Assembly: GCA_021776195.1 (NCBI GenBank)
Contig: JAJFGK010000099.1
Location: forward strand, 1-64,000
Direction of reading: 5' to 3'
Length of the DNA stretch: 64,000 bases
Source: Kiloniellaceae bacterium
GTDB taxonomy: Bacteria > Pseudomonadota > Alphaproteobacteria > Kiloniellales > Kiloniellaceae
Shown here one piece after another: positions 1-9,384 of this stretch. Position 1 is the first letter of the stretch. Every line of letters starts with the position of its first letter. Under the pieces are notes generated by a model, which searched no databases, was not told the DNA's origin, and saw only the letters and a list, made by a program, of their open reading frames with translations. The position numbers and the translations under genes are program-made.

Positions 1-377
1 ACAACAACGTGGAAATTCAATCTTTGAAAGGTTACAATCCGTCACCGCCGTCTCCCTGCGCTCGATCCAGTCTAAGCACCTGAATCATAACGCAGAACAA
101 GGGACGGCGGTAACTCTTTCATGAATCTTCCGGGCTAGCTGTTTCGGTGGCTTCCCACACCGTGCCTTGGTACGGTCACTTCAATTCTTCCCTCCTGGGC
201 CGAGCTGCCGGTTGCTCTATTCGCGCGCAGCCTCGGCGTCGGTGGGCTTTATCCTGCGCACCGGGCCAATGGGCCGGAGGTGCTGACCCAGGCGAGACCT
301 AGGTTGGTCTTGGCGGCACGGCTTGCACACCTCGAAACGGGTCGAGCCGACCATTTGATGGCGAGGTTCCTGAAGCG
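1..377. other. Intergenic left edge, no gene recognised
   Basis: I see no convincing coding sequence, RNA gene or repeat here. The open frames on both strands have no family resemblance and overlap the well supported phospholipase-D-like gene that starts at 378. The first 130 bases are less GC-rich than the rest and could hold the promoter of that gene, but I cannot point to a clear -35/-10 pair. Confidence 0.5.
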
Positions 378-2090
378 ATGACCGACAAGCGGCCCGGCCC
401 TCCAAGTGCCCGTGCCAACCGCCGCGAGGGCGGGGCGCCTGACTGGCATGGCGGTCACAGCGTGGTGCCGCTGATCGACGGGGCGGAGACCTTCGCGGCC
501 CTCGAGGAGGCCATTCGGCAGGCCAAGAAAACCGTTCACATGGCCTACTGGGTTTTCGACCCGTCGATGGAGACGGTCGATGGCCAGCACCGGGAGCGTG
601 CCGAAGGTTGGGACGAGCTCCTCGCGCAAGCGCTCGAGCGCGAGGTTACCGTGCGCATCATTTTGGCCGACTTCGATCCAATCGTCGCCTTTGCCCGCCA
701 CGAAGAGGCCTACGCGGCCTATCGGCATTTTCAGGAAATCCGCGCGCAGTTGCCGTGTAGGCTCCAGGGATTGCTGCAGGTCGTCACCTCACGCCATCCG
801 GCCCGGGTCGGGCTGCTCTTTGAACTGCTCGGGCGCTACATCACGAGACGCCGGCTTCGCCAACTCCTGGCGGGGCTGAACGAAACCTTGGAGCGGGATG
901 GAAAAGCTGCGGCCCTGGAAAGGTTTGGACGCCTGCCCGGGGTTTGGGACCGCATCAGTCTCCAGGACCAGGGGTTCGTGGCATCGCGACGCCACATTCC
1001 AGTCTATCTGGGATCGCATCACGAGAAAATCTGCATCGTCGACTCCCGAGTGGCCTATCTTGGCGGGTTGGATGTCGAGCCCAAGCGCTATGACACACCA
1101 GAACACGACACGCGCGACGCTTGGCACGATATTGCCTGCCGTTTGGAAGGCCCGGTCACCGCCCTACTGGAGCAGCACTTCAGCATGCGCTGGAACGAAG
1201 AACTTGGATGGTTCAAGAGCTTCGTTGAGGGCCTCGCAGCACCCCAAGAGCTCGGGCCGCAGTCGTTTCCATCGACCTTCGAACGTCTCGACCCGCCAGA
1301 TGCCATAGGATTGCCGGCGACGGGTCCGGTCGAGGTCATGCCCCTTCAAACGCGATCGCGGTCGCGCAGCGGCTGGTTTCACCGCACGGCGGAACCGGTC
1401 ACCCGGGACATCGCGGATTTCTATCGAACGGCAATCGCGCGGGCCCGGGATTTCATCTACATCGAATCTCAGTACTTCCGCGTGCCGGATCTGGCCCGGT
1501 GGATTATCAAGCGCGCCGGCGAAGTGCCGGCCCTTCAAGTCATCCTTTTGCTGCCGCTGGTATCCGAGGTGATCGCGACCGACGGTGAGCCGGACTCGGC
1601 GTCGCAGCACGGCCAGCACCTACAGGCCAAGTCCGTCAAACTTCTGCGCTCGAAGTTGGGGTCGCGCTGTGGCGTATTTACTCTCATCAGGAACGGTCCG
1701 GCAGCGCCGCACACCCGTGCCGAGGCCCGGCTTCACGACAGCGACCTGGTCTACGTTCACGCGAAGACCGCCATATTCGACGACAGTTCAGCGATCATCG
1801 GGTCGGCCAATCTCAATGGCCGGAGTTTCTGGTGCGACACCGAGACAGCCATTGCCTGGCGCGATCCGACCGTCGTCAGACAGTACCGCAGCAATCTTTG
1901 GCAACGGCTGTTTCGCCGCGACGTGGCGGACTGGACGCCCGATCGCTTCGTTGAGAATTGGAGCCAATTGGCCAATGCAAATGCCCGTAGCGCGCCGGGC
2001 AAGCGGCAGGGCTTCGTCGTTCCTCTGCCCGCCGAACGATTATCGCTTCATGCGCGCTGGCACTGGATCGTGCCGCAGGCCAACGTCTAG
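378..2090 (+). CDS. Phospholipase D-like / cardiolipin synthase-like protein with two HKD motifs
   Basis: This 570-residue protein has both halves of a phospholipase D catalytic site. The first HKD motif is H215-x-K217-x4-D222, followed by a GG pair. The second is H461-x-K463-x4-D468, followed by IGSANLNGRS. The family transfers phosphatidyl groups (cardiolipin synthesis) or hydrolyses phosphodiesters at the membrane. It lacks the two N-terminal membrane helices (PLDc_N) of classical Cls enzymes, so a soluble or peripheral PLD of the type found in stress clusters is likely. A separate PLDc_N mini-protein lies at 10406-10594. The start is ATG at 378 with only a weak upstream AGG. The next gene is 0.5 kb away, so it is probably a single-gene unit. 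The class is certain; the substrate is unknown. Confidence 0.88.
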   Translation: MTDKRPGPPSARANRREGGAPDWHGGHSVVPLIDGAETFAALEEAIRQAKKTVHMAYWVFDPSMETVDGQHRERAEGWDELLAQALEREVTVRIILADFDPIVAFARHEEAYAAYRHFQEIRAQLPCRLQGLLQVVTSRHPARVGLLFELLGRYITRRRLRQLLAGLNETLERDGKAAALERFGRLPGVWDRISLQDQGFVASRRHIPVYLGSHHEKICIVDSRVAYLGGLDVEPKRYDTPEHDTRDAWHDIACRLEGPVTALLEQHFSMRWNEELGWFKSFVEGLAAPQELGPQSFPSTFERLDPPDAIGLPATGPVEVMPLQTRSRSRSGWFHRTAEPVTRDIADFYRTAIARARDFIYIESQYFRVPDLARWIIKRAGEVPALQVILLLPLVSEVIATDGEPDSASQHGQHLQAKSVKLLRSKLGSRCGVFTLIRNGPAAPHTRAEARLHDSDLVYVHAKTAIFDDSSAIIGSANLNGRSFWCDTETAIAWRDPTVVRQYRSNLWQRLFRRDVADWTPDRFVENWSQLANANARSAPGKRQGFVVPLPAERLSLHARWHWIVPQANV

Positions 2091-2622
2091 TGGAACCTTT
2101 GCGGCGGTCCGCCGTTTATGTGCTCGCCCTCTCACAGCCCGACCCCCACAGGCCTCCCGCGCCGCCCAGACTCGCGAGGTCCCGGACCCGACCGTCCAAA
2201 GTCTCGGCAAAGGGTGGTTGAGATTTCCTGGCCAGCGCGACGCACAGAAACAAGTCGCAGCAAGCCAACGCGGCTTCCAAAAGGCCTCTGTACTTCGCAA
2301 GTTTTTCCGATGACTAGTCCCAAACCACGTAACCTCTATACAAAGCTAAGAAGCCGTCCTACACTACCAGACCTTGATAAGAGAGAGCTTGGGCGGCGCT
2401 GGGGTATTGAGGCTTGGTAGTCTCCGATTCGGCGCGAAAGGCCTCGCAAAAAAAAGTGATCGGTCCCGTTCTATCCGCACAAACCGGGGGAACGATGGTG
2501 GAATTGTGTTCGGAGTTTCCCTCATGTTGTGGGGCGATCAGCATTGCTAACCTGCGCATTGCCGCCCTGCAGTTGGACTTCCAAGGCAGAAATCGACCGG
2601 CTTGGCACTAGGGAGGCGTAGA
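2091..2622. other. Intergenic region upstream of the Crp/Fnr gene
   Basis: Short open frames occur here, but none has a good ribosome binding site, a known motif or sensible composition. A GGGAGG ribosome-binding-site candidate sits at 2610-2615, just before the TTG at 2623. I found no convincing TTGAT-N4-ATCAA Fnr-type palindrome by eye. I treat the stretch as non-coding and as the likely promoter region of the Crp/Fnr gene. Confidence 0.45.
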
Positions 2623-3381
2623 TTGCGCATCGGACCAATGGACACCCACACCGCGGGGGGTGAGAACAGCAATCCGCTGGTTCGCAAACTCAGCGCCTTG
2701 ATGCACCTGTCAGCAGAAGAGATCGATTTCCTCACCGGCCTGCAGATCAACCTGGCCGAACTGGACGGCGAGAAGGACTTCGTCGTGGAGGGCGACGAGT
2801 ACAGGTCCAGCTTTATCGTTCTATCCGGTTGGGCTTTTCGCTACAGAGTTTTGGAACAGGGCCGACGTCAGATCATCAGCGTCGTTCTGCCCGGCGACTT
2901 CGTCGGATTGAACGTCAATTTCCGCCGCACCGCGACCTTTTCGGTGGCCACGAAGACTCCCTGCACGCTCGCCCTGGTCGAGCCGATGCGGATCCTGGAG
3001 ATTCACCAGAAGTTTCCGGTTCTCGCCTCGGCGCTCAACTGGGTCACGGTCAGGGAGTACAGCATCCTCGCCGAACAGGTGGTTCGTCTGGGCCGCCGCA
3101 CGGCCTACGAGCGAATGGTCCATCTCTTGCTTGAACTTTACCACCGTCTCACCTTGATCGGCATGGCGGAAGACGAACGTTTTCGATTGCCTGTAACCCA
3201 AAACGATATCGGCGACATCCTGGGCCTCAGCGATGTGCATGTGCACCGGACGCTTCGACGATTAGTCGGCGACGGCATGATAACCAAGCAGGCGTCGCAC
3301 ATTGTCTTGTGCGATGTCGATCGCCTGACGGAAATCGCCGACTCGCCGGAGGCCTTCCTGGAGGACTTCGCGGTTCTCTGA
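2623..3381 (+). CDS. Crp/Fnr family transcriptional regulator
   Basis: The N-terminal two thirds is a cyclic-nucleotide-binding-like beta barrel, with the typical run ending in a PGDFVGL segment. The C-terminal third is a Crp-type winged helix, with TQNDIGDILGLS then HVHRTLRRL as the recognition helix. There is no Fnr-type N-terminal cysteine cluster, so oxygen sensing through an Fe-S cluster is unlikely and the effector is unknown. The start is uncertain: TTG 2623 has GGGAGG eight bases upstream, TTG 2602 is possible, and ATG 2638 is too far from that site. It probably controls part of the surrounding stress cluster (inference from position; MgtC follows on the same strand after 117 bases). 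Confidence 0.88.
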   Translation: MRIGPMDTHTAGGENSNPLVRKLSALMHLSAEEIDFLTGLQINLAELDGEKDFVVEGDEYRSSFIVLSGWAFRYRVLEQGRRQIISVVLPGDFVGLNVNFRRTATFSVATKTPCTLALVEPMRILEIHQKFPVLASALNWVTVREYSILAEQVVRLGRRTAYERMVHLLLELYHRLTLIGMAEDERFRLPVTQNDIGDILGLSDVHVHRTLRRLVGDGMITKQASHIVLCDVDRLTEIADSPEAFLEDFAVL

Positions 3382-3498
3382 GCAGCCAGCGGCAGGCGCC
3401 TCGACAGGCTCGCCGATTGCCCAAACCATTGAAGAGTTTTGACGCGGTGGGGTGGATGACATCCGCGCACGGCGCAGCGACAAGAAAGGAGAGGCCGC

Positions 3499-3975
3499 GT
3501 GCCTGACTATCTGAACATGGATGTGATCAGCCTGGAGGAAACGCTCCTACGTGTGTTTCTCGCACTGGTTTTCGGTTTTTTTCTGGGACTGGAGCGAGAT
3601 AGCAAGGACAAGCCGATTGACTTCCGCGCCTTCATGATCGTCGCCGTGACCACCTGCATCATCGCAATTATGGGACAAGAGCTCTATAGCGACTATTCGC
3701 AGGCCAGCGATGTGGTCAGCCTCGATCTCGGTAAAATTATCTCCGGCGTCCTGACCGGCATCGGTTTTCTGGGCGCGGGGGCCATCATCAAGGTTGAAAA
3801 GAATCAAGTCGTCGGCACGGCCACGGGCGCGAGCATTTGGGCCGCCGGCGGAATTGGGCTGTGCCTTGGTTTTGGCAACTACGCGCTGGCCGCCATCGCC
3901 TTTGCCGCCATCGCATTGATTCTGGTCATCGGTGGCGTAATGGCGGGCATGGTATCCAGGACGGATCGCAAGTAA
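3499..3975 (+). CDS. MgtC/SapB family inner-membrane protein
   Basis: This 158-residue protein has four or five hydrophobic helices and the conserved MgtC pattern: the GLERD segment after helix 1, DFRAFM, then GIGFLGAGAI and GTATGASIWAAGGIGLCLG. It is only the membrane part; the C-terminal ACT-like domain of long MgtC proteins is absent. The family is linked to survival under low magnesium or acid and to control of the F-type ATPase, not to magnesium uptake itself. The start is GTG at 3499 with a strong GAAAGGAGAG site just upstream. It follows the Crp/Fnr gene on the same strand and may be co-transcribed with it. Confidence 0.9.
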   Translation: MPDYLNMDVISLEETLLRVFLALVFGFFLGLERDSKDKPIDFRAFMIVAVTTCIIAIMGQELYSDYSQASDVVSLDLGKIISGVLTGIGFLGAGAIIKVEKNQVVGTATGASIWAAGGIGLCLGFGNYALAAIAFAAIALILVIGGVMAGMVSRTDRK

Positions 3976-4024
3976 TCGAAAGGCAATCCGCGTCAAGGCA
4001 GGAAGCAAGGCGAGGAGATCGGCC

Positions 4025-5335
4025 CTACGTGGCACGCCGTTCTTTGACGACCGCCTCCAGCGATCTAATTTGCGACGACAAGACGTCTCGGTCTCGTTGC
4101 AGGAAGAGACGCTCGTTCCCATAGAGCAGGGCTTGTTCGGCCTCTCCGAGGATTTCCTCGAGATAATCTCTGTCGGCCAATTGCGCCAGTTCCGTCAAGG
4201 TGTCCAGCAGTGCCGCCATCACTTCCGCGCAGGCGGCTCCCTCGCGGACCAGTGGCCGGGTCGCGCGCTTCAACAGGTCCGAAAACACGACCGGGACCAA
4301 CGCGATGCGGCCGGACTCCGACTTTCGAGAAAGGTATCGCTTGGGACCGACACGACCCGCCTCTACCAGCAGCGCCCGCAAATAGTTGACACAGATGATA
4401 GCCGACTGGGGATCATTGACGCTCGGCGAAAGCGCCCGGCAGCCGACCTCCGCGAGCAGTTCCACGCCCAACAGCTGATCGCCCCTGGCCGAACGCTCGG
4501 CGCCGGCCACGACGAAGCTCTTCAACTTCTCCCGGTTTGCCTCATCGAGCGCCTCTTCGGAGTGGACTGTCATGATCGACATGGCGGGGTGAATGAAATC
4601 GCCCTCCCGCACGGTAAGATCGATCGAGAGATTTTGATTCGCCGCACAGAGATCGAGTTCCTCGATGTCGATGAGCTGCACATAACCGACGCTTTCGGCC
4701 ATGATCTGACAAACCTTCCCGTCGGGCCGTGGCCCGGGTGATTCCGGGTCTTTATTGCCCTCTTTCTCGACAAGGTAATCGTCGAGCACCTCCTTCGCCT
4801 GCCAGTAGATCCCATCGACGATCCGGTTGAGCTTCAAGGTGTTTGCAACGTGATGGATCCACTGAACGAGGTACCTGATCGCCGTTGCCACCAGCACGAG
4901 CGCCAGGACAAAGAGGACGGTGATCCCTAGACCCTCAATGGCGGAGACCTCGAGCAACACCTGGGCCGACAAGGCAAACACCAGTGTGCCGAGAAAGGTG
5001 CTGAGCGCGTTCTGGGTTACCCGGTCGGCCATGATTTCCGGCACCGTGCGCGGCGAGGCCTGGCCCGCGGCGAGACTGAGAACGAGCATCAGCACCGAAA
5101 GCGTCACCGTGGTCACGGTCAGCATGCCACCGGCGACGAACCGGAGAATGTCGTTCACCGGGTCGCGCTCGACGACCCAGCCAGGCGAGACTTCGATCAA
5201 GCGATCGAGGCCCGCCACCAGGAACACCAGAGCAACCGCCAATCCACTGAAGATAGCCGGCCGAAACCAGAGAGCCGAACGCACCTGCCGGACCTCGTTT
5301 TTGATCTTCGAGAACAAAATCGGCTTAAAGTTCAA
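4025..5335 (-). CDS. DUF2254 family membrane protein
   Basis: The 436-residue protein has four hydrophobic segments in its N-terminal 165 residues, then a long soluble C-terminal part. The segment SLAAGQASPRTVPEIMAD and later ALSPSVNDPQSAI match the family known as predicted membrane protein DUF2254. No biochemical role is established for the family; it often sits near stress and ion-transport genes. The start is TTG at 5335 with a GAGAAAGAG stretch upstream. It is convergent with MgtC. Family assignment is firm, function unknown. Confidence 0.87.
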   Translation of the reverse strand: MNFKPILFSKIKNEVRQVRSALWFRPAIFSGLAVALVFLVAGLDRLIEVSPGWVVERDPVNDILRFVAGGMLTVTTVTLSVLMLVLSLAAGQASPRTVPEIMADRVTQNALSTFLGTLVFALSAQVLLEVSAIEGLGITVLFVLALVLVATAIRYLVQWIHHVANTLKLNRIVDGIYWQAKEVLDDYLVEKEGNKDPESPGPRPDGKVCQIMAESVGYVQLIDIEELDLCAANQNLSIDLTVREGDFIHPAMSIMTVHSEEALDEANREKLKSFVVAGAERSARGDQLLGVELLAEVGCRALSPSVNDPQSAIICVNYLRALLVEAGRVGPKRYLSRKSESGRIALVPVVFSDLLKRATRPLVREGAACAEVMAALLDTLTELAQLADRDYLEEILGEAEQALLYGNERLFLQRDRDVLSSQIRSLEAVVKERRAT

Positions 5336-5510
5336 GGTAATTGCTCTTTCTCATTCTGCTCCCTCGATTCCAACTTTTTCGATTCGACGTCATCTGACTG
5401 CGGAAGGGAAAACCATCCCGCACAGGTTCGACCGAGAGCATTTCTCACCGGCACCGTCTGGATCGCATAGGCGCGTCGCGACGAGCGAACCCCAAAGCGA
5501 CGAAGACGGA

Positions 5511-6575
5511 TTAGGCACGGTGATTGCGCAGGACGCTGTGCACGAATTCAATCTTCTGCAGGGCTCTTGGAGACAGGACAAAAGGATATAGGTCTGCCTG
5601 GCCCATGCAACGGTTCATGCTGTTCACGGCATAGGTTAGAGGGAACCAGGCATCCAGCAGACGCGCCAAGCTCGCTTGAGTGAAGGGATCGAAGTCAACA
5701 ACAACCGATAGGTCCTTTTGGTGGCGAGGCCGCAAGGAAAGACCGAAAGCAAAGGCGCTTTCCAGCGTATCCAGGATGTGCAGGTAATGCGCCCAGGTCT
5801 CCGCCCAGTCCTCCCAGGGATGAGAGCTCGCATAGGAACTGACAAAACTGTTCTCCCAGTCTTGCGGTGGCCCGGCCGCGTAGTGGGCCTCCAGACTCGC
5901 GCCGTAGTCCTGTCGATCGTCTCCGAAAAGGGTGCGGAACGGCTCTAATGCCGCGGATGATGCCACCAGGCGGTTCCAGTAGTAGTGACCGACTTCATGG
6001 CGAAAATGCCCCGCCAGGGTCCGGTAGCTCTCGGACAGGTCTTCACGCCGGCGCTCCCGCGCGGCGGGGTTGGCCTCGCTAAGGTCAATCGTAATCAGGC
6101 CATCGCAGTGACCGGTCATGACCGGTACCGCCTCATTGCCGTCAGGTCCAACAGCGGCGAGAAAATCGAACGCCAGGCCTGCCTCGGGATTGTCGCGTTT
6201 GCTCTCGACCGGCAGATCCAGGCGCAGGAGACTGTAGATCAAGCGGTGTTTTGCCGTTTCGAGTTCCCGCCAGAGATCCAGATTGCCGGGCTCATCCAGA
6301 TTGGGGATTGTCCGGTTCAACCGGCAGGCCGTGCAATGGAGCTCTCCCGACACCACTGGCACCAGCCAGTTGCAGACCGCGTATCGCGCGTTGGCGCAGA
6401 ATCGAAACAGCATCTCTGGGGCACTAACTCGCTGCCAGATTCCGTCGTCTAGTTCGCTGAGCGCAACGAGCTCCGCGGTGGTGGGATCGAAGCCAAGGGT
6501 ACGGTTGCAGCGTTCACAGTGCGAGTTCCCAAAGAACAACATCTGTCGGCAGTGCTCGCAAGCAAAGGTTCTCAT
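5511..6575 (-). CDS. Putative zinc-binding metallopeptidase with N-terminal zinc ribbon
   Basis: The protein starts with two CxxC pairs (C6/C9 and C20/C23) forming a zinc ribbon, and has a further CxxC near residue 80. Around residue 193 it has HEVGHYYW, an HExxH-type zinc metallopeptidase site, inside LAGHFRHEVGHYYWNRLV. This arrangement, at about 354 residues, fits the COG4307-type 'putative zinc-binding peptidase' family. There is no signal peptide, so it should be cytoplasmic. Substrates are unknown. It starts 13 bases from the next plus-strand open frame and is divergent from MscS. Confidence 0.85.
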   Translation of the reverse strand: MRTFACEHCRQMLFFGNSHCERCNRTLGFDPTTAELVALSELDDGIWQRVSAPEMLFRFCANARYAVCNWLVPVVSGELHCTACRLNRTIPNLDEPGNLDLWRELETAKHRLIYSLLRLDLPVESKRDNPEAGLAFDFLAAVGPDGNEAVPVMTGHCDGLITIDLSEANPAARERRREDLSESYRTLAGHFRHEVGHYYWNRLVASSAALEPFRTLFGDDRQDYGASLEAHYAAGPPQDWENSFVSSYASSHPWEDWAETWAHYLHILDTLESAFAFGLSLRPRHQKDLSVVVDFDPFTQASLARLLDAWFPLTYAVNSMNRCMGQADLYPFVLSPRALQKIEFVHSVLRNHRA

Positions 6576-6840
6576 CGGGTCTCGCTAAATGGCCGGCCGG
6601 GAAAGACGCTCGACGGCCGGGCCGCGCAGGATGCCGTTTGGGTTCTGCGGCTGGGTCGATGCGGCGGAACGCATTGTTCCAACACCCATCAACGCGTGGC
6701 CGCGCCATTGGTTCCCCTGCCTGCTGCACCTGGCGCGGCAAGGCAGGCGCCGTCGATCCGATGGAACGAAATTCCGAGGCGACCGTTTTATCCAGACCCG
6801 CGGTTCGTACGTCACGGCCGGGCTCACTAGGGGGTGTCCT

Positions 6841-7752
6841 ATGGAACCGTTAAAAATCATCTCAGAGCAGTTGGTCGGCATAGGTCGAGAATCCGTCGCC
6901 CTGGCACCTCACCTGGCGGTTTCCTTCATCATCCTCGCAGTCACCTGGGCCGTGGTCAGGGCCAGTGTCCTTGTTTTCGGGCGAGCGATGAAGCGCTCCA
7001 GCCTCAGGCCCTCCTTGATCGATGTCTTGCAAAAGATCATTGCCGTTTCCATCTGGATCGTCGGGTCATTGATCGCGGCAACCGTTCTCTTCCCGAATCT
7101 GACACCGGCCAAACTGCTGGCCGGCCTCGGCGTGGGTTCCATAGCGATCGGGCTCGCCTTCAAGGACATTTTCGAGAATTTCCTGGCCGGTATCCTGATC
7201 TTGCTGCGGGAGGCGATGCGTTTGAACGACCACATCGAATGCGAAGGCGTCGATGGCCAGGTCGTGAAAATCACCATTCGCGACACCTACATTCGAAGAA
7301 CGGACGGACAGCTTGTCCTGGTTCCCAATGCCCTGTTGTTCAAGAACCCGGTCTTCATCCTGACGGATCGGCCTAGACGCCGGGTTGCCATCCTGTGCGG
7401 GGTCGCCTACGGCGCCGATATCGATACGGCCAGAAGCGTGATCGAGAAAGCCGTGCGGTCGGTGGAGAGCGTCGAATGCGACCAGCCTGTCCAGGTTTAC
7501 GCCCAGGCTTTCGGATCCAGCAGCATCGACTTCGAAATCACCTGGTGGACCGGCTCTCGGCCAGCCGAAGTGCGCCAATCGCGCGACCAGGTGGTAACGG
7601 CGGTCAAGAAGGCGCTGGACGATGCCGGCATCGAGATCCCCTTCCCCCACAGAACACTGACCTTCAAGGAACCGCTCCAACTGTCCGGCCAGGGCGACGG
7701 CGACGGTGAAATCGATTCCGCGCCGTCCCTCACTTCGAATTCCGCGGAATGA
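6841..7752 (+). CDS. MscS family mechanosensitive ion channel
   Basis: I start this gene at ATG 6841, preceded by AGGGGGT, although the frame is open much further upstream; the upstream part has no family resemblance. The 303-residue product has three N-terminal membrane helices, the glycine/alanine-rich pore helix (AGLGVGSIAIGLAFKDIFENFLAGI), then the MscS beta domain with VVKITIRDTYIRRTDGQLVLVPNALLF and a C-terminal alpha/beta domain. The channel releases solutes when turgor rises after hypo-osmotic shock. It fits the osmotic and envelope theme of the neighbours. Confidence 0.92.
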   Translation: MEPLKIISEQLVGIGRESVALAPHLAVSFIILAVTWAVVRASVLVFGRAMKRSSLRPSLIDVLQKIIAVSIWIVGSLIAATVLFPNLTPAKLLAGLGVGSIAIGLAFKDIFENFLAGILILLREAMRLNDHIECEGVDGQVVKITIRDTYIRRTDGQLVLVPNALLFKNPVFILTDRPRRRVAILCGVAYGADIDTARSVIEKAVRSVESVECDQPVQVYAQAFGSSSIDFEITWWTGSRPAEVRQSRDQVVTAVKKALDDAGIEIPFPHRTLTFKEPLQLSGQGDGDGEIDSAPSLTSNSAE

Positions 7753-7903
7753 CGTCAGTGGGTCTTCGGCCCAAAGCAGCAGGTGCCCGCAAGCCTTCGC
7801 CTAGGGATAGCGCGCCAGCGGCATTCGCTCGTGTCGCCGTTGGAACCCTTTCCGTCGCGGGACGTTAGTCCGGCATCTAGACCCCAGTATGGAGAAGATC
7901 ACG

Positions 7904-8608
7904 ATGAGAACCAAACTATTGATGGCAACAACCACTGCCTTGATCGCCTTTTCAAGCGGTGCTTGGGCGGCGGACTGTGACGGCAAACTTCAGGATCTGA
8001 GCAAGCGGATCGCGTCGAATGAGAACGACTACCGCGTGGCCGTCGGATCCGGGATGGGCTCGGAGATTCGCCGGCTGCATGACGCCGCCGGAATTTTCGC
8101 GCGCAACGGTCAGGACGATGCCTGCGAAGAGGTCGTGTCCGGCATCAACGAGCTGATCGAAGAGCGGCGCGAGATGCTGAACAAGGACGAAATGCTCGTG
8201 TCGCAGGAAGTCTGGGGCGTCACCGAGACGGCGCGTCTGAAGATGGCGCAGCCCGTGTCCGACATGCAAAAACCGCTGCACGGCAATCAGCTCATCGGCG
8301 CCGATATTCGCAACCTGAAGAATGAGGACCTCGGCGAAATTCAAGACGTCGTCTTCGATCCTCAGAAAAAGGAGATCCGTTACGTTGTCATCGCCCACGG
8401 CGGCTTCCTCGGTGTCGGCGACAAGCAGATCGCCGTTCCCTGGAACAAGCTCAAGGCCACCACGGACGACGACGAGAGGATCTATGTCTTGGATGTCAGC
8501 GAAGAAACTCTCGAGCAGGCTCCGAACTTCGAGCGCAGCGAGCGTTTCCAGATCGACATGGGCGACTGGCGCCAGGAAAACGACAAGTACTTCGAGGAAA
8601 ACCTTTAG
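7904..8608 (+). CDS. Secreted PRC-barrel domain protein
   Basis: The product has a clean signal peptide ending in GAWA before ADCDGK, so it is exported to the periplasm. Residues about 25-110 are helical. The C-terminal half is a PRC barrel with LIGADIRNLKNEDLGEIQDVVFD, VVIAHGGFLGVGDKQIAVPW and a YVLDVSEE strand. PRC barrels are small binding modules found in photosynthetic reaction centres, RimM and many stress proteins. I choose ATG 7904 because GGAG lies ten bases upstream and it gives the best signal peptide; ATG 7889 is the alternative. The precise role is unknown. Confidence 0.85.
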   Translation: MRTKLLMATTTALIAFSSGAWAADCDGKLQDLSKRIASNENDYRVAVGSGMGSEIRRLHDAAGIFARNGQDDACEEVVSGINELIEERREMLNKDEMLVSQEVWGVTETARLKMAQPVSDMQKPLHGNQLIGADIRNLKNEDLGEIQDVVFDPQKKEIRYVVIAHGGFLGVGDKQIAVPWNKLKATTDDDERIYVLDVSEETLEQAPNFERSERFQIDMGDWRQENDKYFEENL

Positions 8609-8610
8609 AT

Positions 8611-8672
8611 CTTAGCTAAGGCGTGCCTGTTGCCCACCCTTCCCCCGCCCCAGGGCACGCTGGCTAGCTAAG
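8611..8672. terminator. Large imperfect hairpin between convergent genes
   Basis: CTTAGCTAAG-GCGTGCC at 8611-8627 is matched by the inverted GGGCACGC-TGGCTAGCTAAG at 8653-8672. That makes two perfect arms of 8 and 7 pairs separated by a small internal loop. It starts two bases after the PRC-barrel stop codon and faces a convergent gene, so it probably acts as a transcript end or stability element for both directions. There is no U-run, so a classical intrinsic terminator is not proven. Confidence 0.5.
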
Positions 8673-8734
8673 GTGCGGTCGACGGCTGCTTCCGCCATTC
8701 CCCTGGTGGGAGCAGCCGCTTCCGTCGCGACCCT

Positions 8735-9298
8735 TCAACAACGCCCGCTCATGAGCAGGTGCCGGAGATTTTTCGAGACGGCATCGGGACCGACCCACAG
8801 GTCGAGCAACGCGTCTATCAAGTTGTCGTTGTCCTTCAAGGCAACGCGCTCGCCATTCACCCGCACCGTATTTCCTGTGTCGGGTTCATAACTGAATACC
8901 ACGACGTCGCCAGTCTGGATGTTCTGGTACAGCTCCTTCAAGACAGCGTACATATCGCGGGAGATTTCTTCGCGAAGATGTGCTTTCCAATCATCCGGTA
9001 TGTCGTCCGGAACAGTGCCATCGTAAACGATTTCCAGACGGATCGCCTTGGACCGCCCCCGATCGCGAATGCTCGCGCCGCCGGGGCTGTCGGATGGCAG
9101 GTACAGCGCAAGCAGATAGACGTCGTTCCAGAAAACCTCCCGTATGCCGCAGCCCCTGATCTCGAACGATCGATCGAACACCGAGATTTCATCGGGCAGA
9201 TCGAAGCCCTCGAAGTCAGCGCCGCGAGCCGGGCCGACAATGCACAAAAGCGCCAGCAGCAGCGCCGGAAACCATTGGTGGACTCGTGCTTTGATCAT
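8735..9298 (-). CDS. Chalcone isomerase-like periplasmic protein
   Basis: The product of 187 residues has a signal peptide (hydrophobic LLLALLCIVG, cleavage after GPARGA) and the bacterial chalcone-isomerase-like fold pattern: an initial GFDLPDEI segment, CGIREVFWNDVYLLALYLP, then KAIRLEIVYDGTVP and a C-terminal NIQTGDVVVFSYEPDTGNTVRVNGE. Members of this family bind fatty acids or are of unknown role; flavonoid isomerisation is not expected in this host. The start is ATG 9298 with GAGGGAAGA just upstream. It is in the same direction as, but not tightly linked to, YihY. Confidence 0.75.
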   Translation of the reverse strand: MIKARVHQWFPALLLALLCIVGPARGADFEGFDLPDEISVFDRSFEIRGCGIREVFWNDVYLLALYLPSDSPGGASIRDRGRSKAIRLEIVYDGTVPDDIPDDWKAHLREEISRDMYAVLKELYQNIQTGDVVVFSYEPDTGNTVRVNGERVALKDNDNLIDALLDLWVGPDAVSKNLRHLLMSGRC

Positions 9299-9384
9299 TC
9301 TTCCCTCGGAACAAAAGAATTGTTGAGTACCGGGCGCAGAGCGCGCGCCGGGAGGCCGGCTCGGCAAGCAACTCTATACAGCAC

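Noticed and set aside
249..728. Minus-strand frame of 159 codons at the left edge
   Set aside because: It overlaps the start of the phospholipase-D-like gene on the opposite strand and has no recognisable family or start site.
6589..6840. N-terminal extension of the MscS gene
   Set aside because: The frame is open but the added 84 residues lack any channel features and overlap the promoter area of the divergent peptidase gene. The AGGGGGT site is next to ATG 6841.
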